Shown: positions 57,837 to 64,000 of the stretch, one piece after another
Layout: the number at the start of each line of letters is the position of its first letter
Numbering within the stretch: position 1 is the first letter of the stretch
DNA from: Diadema setosum
Lineage: Eukaryota; Echinodermata; Echinoidea; Diadematoida; Diadematidae
Direction of reading: 5' to 3'
Assembly: GCA_033980235.1 (NCBI GenBank)
Contig: CM067075.1
Location: 36,218,385-36,282,384, forward strand
Length of the DNA: 64,000 bases
Notes under the pieces: model-generated
What the model was told of the DNA's origin: nothing
Databases searched by the model: none
What the model saw: the letters and a program-made list of their open reading frames with translations, nothing else
Translations under genes and position numbers: made by a program

Positions 57837-60800
57837 AGGATGAAGGAGAGAGTGTTTGGCTTGCCAAAGTACATGTCTGTTTATAATCTGAAATTCAGGA
57901 TCTACTGCAATCTTGGGAGAATTAGGTGTATCAAGGAGAGACTTCTGATCCATTTTCAGTGTTTGCCAATCACACCTTTTGTCGACTGGACAGTCTTCAA
58001 TAAAAATTGATGAAATGGTGAATGTTGTATTACTTTACACAATTTAAAGATACATTTATACAGCACGTAGGTGATGATGCACCCATTTTAGAACTGATCA
58101 TGCTGTATGCAGCTTCATCATTTGCTGGTTGAACCAGTCTTAAGCATAAATTCCACCAAAATTGTATTATTTGCAATCCAAGTATATCTCCTGTGGGTAT
58201 TTGCACCCAGCTGTGGGTAAGAGGGCACTTGTGGCTTGCTAGAGTTGCATTACACACCATTGTACTGCTCTGTTAGCTTGAGAATGGTTGGCATACAGAG
58301 AACAAATTACGATGCTGACTTAACACCTACTGATTTTGTAAGTATTCACTGCATGACATGCATGCAGGAGAATTTGCACACAGTTGTATCCAGAAAGTCT
58401 AGTAAACCAAGGAATAAGACATGACACTGGCTCTTGCCTCCTGGAAATCAATGTGGATACTTTGATTGGAGGGGTGAAAAGTTGACTTTGTTGAAATTTG
58501 GGAGAATTAAAATATAATTTCTGTAGATCATTTTACCGACTGTAGCCTGTAGAGATGCTATGTACACTGCACAGAAGTGTAGGTAAAACAGCGCTTTGCC
58601 TCTGATATGTTTGAATAGCATTAAAATTCCCTGAAGTGGAGAAATCTGTTTTGAATCATAGGGGTGAAACGAAGCATCAACTTCACATACTTAAAAGAAG
58701 GAAAACTTTGGGGATAGTCAAAAGATATGACTGCAAGGTAGAGACATGCCTCACTAGCATCTCATCTATGGTATCAATTGGTCACCACCATATGTGCATA
58801 GATACCACCATAATTTGTCTTCTTATAATCCAATGCTCTCTTGGGATACACCTTGTAGCTTTTCTTTCTCTAAAGGGAGTGCATCTCAAGCCCTCTTGAG
58901 ATAATGCACACTGTCTAATCTCATCTCACTTGACTTCTTTTGACACAGGAAGTGGGTGTGTATTATGGCAACTTCCCCCCCCCCCCAAAAAAAAAAGATA
59001 TCTTTTGGTTTTCCCGTTTTCACAAGCAAATGAGGAGCATTATACCAGTGTACATGTACATCATTAAAAGAGAAGCATTTAGACACTACAGGTTTGTTCA
59101 ACAGCCTATTGATTTACTGGGCAGTAATGCAGTCACTACATTGTATTATTTGTCAAACATATATATGTTCCTGCTTGATCAATATGCTTTTGTAACGCAT
59201 AGTCTTCTTGTAGCAATGCACAATATTGTACGGTACTATTTCAGTAAATTTATGTTTCAGTAATTCATAATGATCAGTGTATGAACATTGATAAAAGTAT
59301 CTAAATAGATTTTTTTATTTCCCTCCAAGAAATGATGACATAATGCTGATTTGACATTATGAAAGGCAGTTGAGTGTGTATTGAAAAATGTGATTGAATG
59401 TACACAAAGTAAACAAAGACTGAACTCATTGAGGCAACTGCAACTTCCATTTGAAAATCAGCTGACATTATTGCACCATACTTCCAGAATTGGTGTAATA
59501 TTTGGACAAGTGTGTAGAGAGAGAGGATAAACATTTATTCTGCTGCTGTGAGCTGGCATAACTGCAAATAAACACTTGGAAGAAATAATGGCGCTCAAGG
59601 GTCAAGGGTAGTGATTGAAATGGAGGAGATGTTGTGTATGTTCCAGGATGCCACAGCAATCACAGGTCCAATTATTAAGTTGACATAGTGTGAATAAACA
59701 TACCAGCATTCAGAGTAACAAGTTTGTAATTCCTTTTACTTTTTCTTTTGTGACACTGCTAAAATGAATAGTCATATCTTGCAGAAACTTTTCTGGTCCA
59801 AAATACATTGTACACTTCCCAGGTTTTTATCTGATTTAGACAAGCAGGTACAGTGTATTTGAACGTATCCTCATTACTGGGTGAGCACCTCACACTAAAA
59901 GTTACAATTTCCTTTCTGATGGCAAATTTGTTTTGTTTTGTTTTTGTTTTGTTTTTCTATCAAACTTGATTATTGTATTCTGTCCACATTTCATATCAGT
60001 TTCAACTCCTTGAAAAACAAGAAGAAGAAGAAGCATGTTGGCTTTACACATTCTAGTTCTGGAAAATGAAGGCAATGGGAGTGTTATAGCAGTCGGTGTA
60101 CCGACAGAATTGAATCTGTAATGTACGTATTATACGCACAAGTGTATACTCTGGCCAAGGTGTACAGTAGTGTTATCAAGGTAGTAAGTGAAAAAGTGTA
60201 CAAGTGCAAACAATAACAGCAAGCTGTTTGGATAAGGAGAGGGAACTAGCAGTCAAGTGCTGGAAATGGCCTGCAGCTGTCTGGGGCTCATTTTGGTGCT
60301 CTCTCTGCTTACCTTTCTTAGCACTCCCCTTCTCACTCACTACCCTCCTGTCTGTCTTCTTTCAATTTTCATCTTTCTGGACCATTCTTTGTTATTCTCA
60401 AACCTCAGTTCGACTTTTTTGACTTCATTTTCTTGTTATGATGAAGAAGATGCCGGTTAGTCTAACTCTTCTGAGCACTAAGAAGTTACTCTTTCTTTCC
60501 AGTACTTTTAAACACCTAGTTGACTTTGTAGACATAGGAAGTTTTTATGAACAATTATCTGTAAATGAGTATTTCATTTTGTCAGGCAGTATGGAATTAG
60601 GGAGATATTTCCCTTGAAGCTTTAATGTAGTTAATTGATCTTATCTGTCCTGACTCTCTACTGTTTATGAGCAGCTAGTTGCAACTATACTGTAGATTTA
60701 TAAATACCAAAGCACTCTATTAAAATACTCTACCTTGAGGTAATGAAGTACTTGACTTGAGTGAATTCCTTCATTTGACCTTTTGGTTAAGTGGTGCTGT

Positions 60801-60891
60801 TTGATATCATAGTTTTTACCTCTTGAGTCTTTTTATTTCATACTCAAAGTCTATCTTTCACGTATGAAAGCATTAAACAGAAGATATGTCC

Positions 60892-61130
60892 AGCTGTATA
60901 TGCCATATATTTCGCGAGTCTAAAATTCCGTGAATCGGGAATTCCCGGCGATTTCGCGAGTGGTTAAATTCGCGATCGTGGAGTCCTGTACTGAACGGAG
61001 AAGTGTACACGCGTACGTCACATTCACATCGGGATCAGAGGAAATATTTTTGCATACATTTCGCGAATAGCACCCGACTCACGAAATTCGCGAAGATAAA
61101 AACCTCATGAAATATTCAGCGTATACAGTA
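60892..61130. mobile_element. TACTGTAAAA-related MITE, copy 5 (diverged)
   Basis: Right end GCGTATACAGTA, left end AGCTGTATATGCC. CpG-rich interior with TTCGCGAGT, AAATTCGCGATCG and CACGAAATTCGCG inverted words. Boundaries less certain than for copies 2-4. Confidence 0.6.
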
Positions 61131-61782
61131 TTTGATAACAATGCAGCAAAGCCAGAAATAATTTTACACTATTTCATTTCAATATCATCTCTTGTCATTT
61201 TCTGGACAGCGAGATTTGCATACAAGTGGGTGTATGAATTTGTCATACTGAATAAATTGGTAGTAAATGAAGGCTGTAGAAAGTAAATGCAGTAGTTCTT
61301 ATTCCCTCCCCCCTCCCCCCCCAAAAAAAAAAAAAAAAATCTTGGTGTACCTTAAAGTCTTGAATCTTTCTCTTCCTGTTTCTTTTCTCTTCTCTAGTCG
61401 CTGTTTTCATTAACTGCACCGTGACCTCATCATAACGTTTGCTTTGTACCAAAGATTGATTTTTATATTTTGCCTGAAAAAAGAGTGTCTGGGGTAGTGA
61501 ACCCTGAAACAGTTTGTTGTTGCTGCCTGCTCAAAATGCCAGGACTTCCAGGCAATGGAATACTGATAATGTAGGTACAATATATAGATGATGACTGGCG
61601 GGGGAGGGAACATACCGAATGTTCGGTATGTTCCGAATGTTCCGAATGTTTGGGAGGCTATAAGTCCTGAGACGAAGTCGAGGGACTTACAATGTATAAC
61701 CTCCCTCAATAGCATTTCAAACCCTGAGGGTGGAACGTTTGGTACATGTTCCCGACAACAAAAGTCATCATCTGTTATATTA

Positions 61783-62038
61783 TATGGGTTAGTCAAATAT
61801 GTCAAATACATCAACGTCAACCACCAGCACAACACACTCGATCGCTCGCTTGCGCAGAGCCAAATTCACTCTGCGCGCGCGGTCCTAGGCCTTCTGTCAT
61901 TTGTTACGTGAAATGTGAAAATGTTTTCCCATGGGAGAACATTACAAAAATGTTCGCCCATGGGCGAACATAACGAATGTGCCTCCGTCACGTGACTGTG
62001 TTTAGCCAATCACTAAACCGGTATTTGACTAACCCATT
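61783..62038. mobile_element. 256-bp inverted-repeat element with internal palindromes
   Basis: Ends TGGGTTAGTCAAATA and TATTTGACTAACCCA. Inside: TTTTCCCATGGGAGAACA and the perfect palindrome formed by TGTTCGCCCA and TGGGCGAACA (61951-61970). Short, no coding. Confidence 0.75.
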
Positions 62039-63167
62039 TTATGTTGTACTATGTACATGTAATACTCCTAGTACTGAATTATACATGTAGTGGCCAAATA
62101 CTTCAGTAGTAGGGCCAACCCTGTGTTCAAGCTATTCCATGAAATACTAGTGCGTGGTCACTGCAAACTTCCTCTTAACGGTTCCCTCATCAAACAGTCA
62201 TACACAAGTTAGAAAATTGGTTTATTATCAACGAGAGCAGAGAGTAATCAGCTGGAACAAGAGCAGATCAATACTTGCATACAGAATGCATACCTTTCAA
62301 AGGCCAACCCATTTAGTGGTCCAGTGACATTTCCTGTGTGAGCAAACAAAATGAAATGAATGTCTACAGGAGTGATGGCAAAGATGTGCGATTTACAGAA
62401 AGAAAAGTTGACCCAAATTATACAGAGTAACACTGGAGTAAAGAAATAAATTGAATATACCAGTAAATACTTTTCCTGTGATTAGTATAATAAAATTATT
62501 CAAAAGTATTGAGATTTACAAAAATTGTCCAGTTTGAAAGGTTGTAGGATACAATGTACGTGTGGTTGTGTCAGCCAAAAGCAACAAGGATAGTGCATTG
62601 TAGTACAGGTGTGCATTGTCTTTGTGAAGTTCATCCTTGCGGTTCTCAAACAAATGGTATAAAATGCGTTCACAAAATTTGCATTGACTAGTTAATCTAC
62701 AATGTACAAGTGTAGGTTAGGTACACACTGTAACACTCTGTTACATTTCATATCCTACTTCGTCAGCAAGATCAGTTTCTTGATACTTTACAATGTAAGT
62801 GACATCTTTCAGTATGAAAGTTTTACTGAATTGCTGTATCAAATTACATACAATGTTTGTACAAAATATGGCCAAAGCTACAGTATCACTGCAATCTGTA
62901 TTAAAATTACAATGTATGACATGTTGAAATTTGATCTTCCTGTTGGTACCACTATTTGGTAATGGAGGAAAATTCTTTGGGAGCTGTTGTGCAATCAATC
63001 TACAATTGTAACTTAACATTGTGTAAAGTGCATTGTAGGCCTATATTGTACGTTTTCAGTGTTTTTTAATGCAATTCTTTACGGATGCTGTATGTACATT
63101 GTTGTTTCCAATTCTTTAAATCTTGTTAGTGAGTTGACATGCCATGTTCGAATGTTTCAATGGTTAA

Positions 63168-63168
<1 letters not shown>

Positions 63169-63211
<43 letters not shown>
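63169..63211. repeat. GT microsatellite
   Basis: About 21 GT units. Confidence 0.95.
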
Positions 63212-63213
<2 letters not shown>

Positions 63214-64000
63214 CATTCCTCTCCTTGTGCTGTGCATTTCTCTCCACAAAAAATTCTCTGTCTCCCTTTTAAGCACTACACTTTTACAAAGAGAGCAAAG
63301 TACAATGTAAATAGTTTCCAGCACTCGGCAACACAGTGCAATGGTGGAAGTTTGCATGAATGAAGTCACAGAACCCTTGAGCATTCTTCCATGGGCCAGT
63401 AAATAGTGATTGCCCCTTCTGTCTCAGCCACCCCCTTATTTGGATTACCACTTTACTGCAAAGTGCTGTCATATGTAGTCCTGGTAAATACCACTTTCTC
63501 TAGTATGATCACTGAGTAACAAATCAGGTGATTAGCCCCAAGGTGTGAGGGGAATCTGCATGAAAGCCACTGACGATGCAAACCCGTGTTTTGTCACTTC
63601 AAGATGGTCAGTTTCTGTATTTCTTCTGTTTGTTGAATCCCGGGCAAAGCGAGCAAGAAATCATGTTTTAGGGGCTGGTTTGTGGTGGTAGGGACCATGT
63701 GCCATCCACAGATAAAATTTTTTGAAAATTAGAGTTAAAGTGAAGAAGTATACCTGATGCCATAATAGCATAATCCATAAGGCAGGATTTTGATTAAATG
63801 TAGCTCTTTCCTAAGATTAGCCGAGCTGGGATGGCCTAGTAATAGGTCACGCTGCCCTGACAAACTCAGTTATGTCTGTGCAATGTGAACACACATGCAC
63901 AGTACAGTCCACCAGTCAGGGAGGTCAAGTTTGTGACTCTCATCATTGAAAGTGGATTGTTGTGTGGACTGTGCCAGTGATAATGATTTGATTGATTTGT

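Larger units (their letters stand above)
54645..64000. other. First intron of the M-Ras gene (runs off the window)
   Basis: Begins with consensus donor gtaagt. No exon encoding the DTAGQEEF or NKVDL motifs was seen. Contains a 182-bp foldback MITE, a pearl-like element, a piggyBac mini-MITE, a GTCTGTCTGT minisatellite, a TACTGTAAAA MITE, a short inverted-repeat element at 61783 and a GT array at 63169. The GC level is similar to the RhoGAP introns. Confidence 0.6.

Noticed and set aside
54645..64000. Second M-Ras coding exon
   Set aside because: Looked for DTAGQEEF-encoding sequence after an acceptor; none seen, so no call was made.

Overview
This is a stretch of animal nuclear DNA, not prokaryotic. 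It is AT-rich and full of microsatellites, mononucleotide runs and short inverted-repeat transposons, with short exons separated by long introns carrying GT..AG signals. The mix of repeats (foldback MITEs, TACTGTAAAA MITEs, a bivalve-pearl / sea-urchin-like core-repeat element, an AGCTCACC element) suggests a marine invertebrate. I lean towards an echinoderm, but this rests on the general look of the repeats, not on a search.

Only two protein-coding loci can be supported, both on the + strand. (1) 6117-24810 is the 3' part of an ARHGAP21/ARHGAP23-type Rho GTPase-activating protein. Eight exons with compatible phases (lengths sum to 3081 nt) encode 1026 residues: the second half of a PH domain, a linker, a complete RhoGAP domain with its arginine finger, and a long Ser/Pro-rich tail ending in motifs found in the vertebrate proteins. 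The 5' exons (PDZ domain and first half of PH) were not found and probably lie left of the window. (2) 54449-54644 is the first coding exon of an M-Ras (R-Ras subfamily) small GTPase, preceded by a likely 5' untranslated segment that starts at a strong splice acceptor (53748). Its remaining exons were not found and probably lie to the right.

Layout: 1-6116 is intron or upstream sequence with a piggyBac-type MITE, a 302-bp tandem duplication and a long ATT microsatellite. 6117-24810 is the RhoGAP gene; its 11.7-kb intron (7670-19364) carries a foldback MITE, a TACTGTAAAA MITE and a Mutator-type foldback element. 24811 to about 29.57 kb is the probable 3' UTR and flank. 29.66-48 kb is a mobile-element island, visibly richer in CpG than the RhoGAP gene, with at least ten elements, some nested and some with intact target-site duplications. 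It includes a broken gene fragment split by a 72-bp MITE. 48-64 kb holds further MITEs, the M-Ras exon and a core-repeat element.

The two genes act in related signalling systems (a Rho-family GAP and a Ras-family GTPase), but nothing here shows that they work together. The most useful leads are: a reconstructed RhoGAP that lacks the ARF-binding helix after the PH domain; two different tandem-core elements sharing a 20-22-bp core motif; Mutator-like elements with 9-bp duplications; and the layered element at 41-44 kb.
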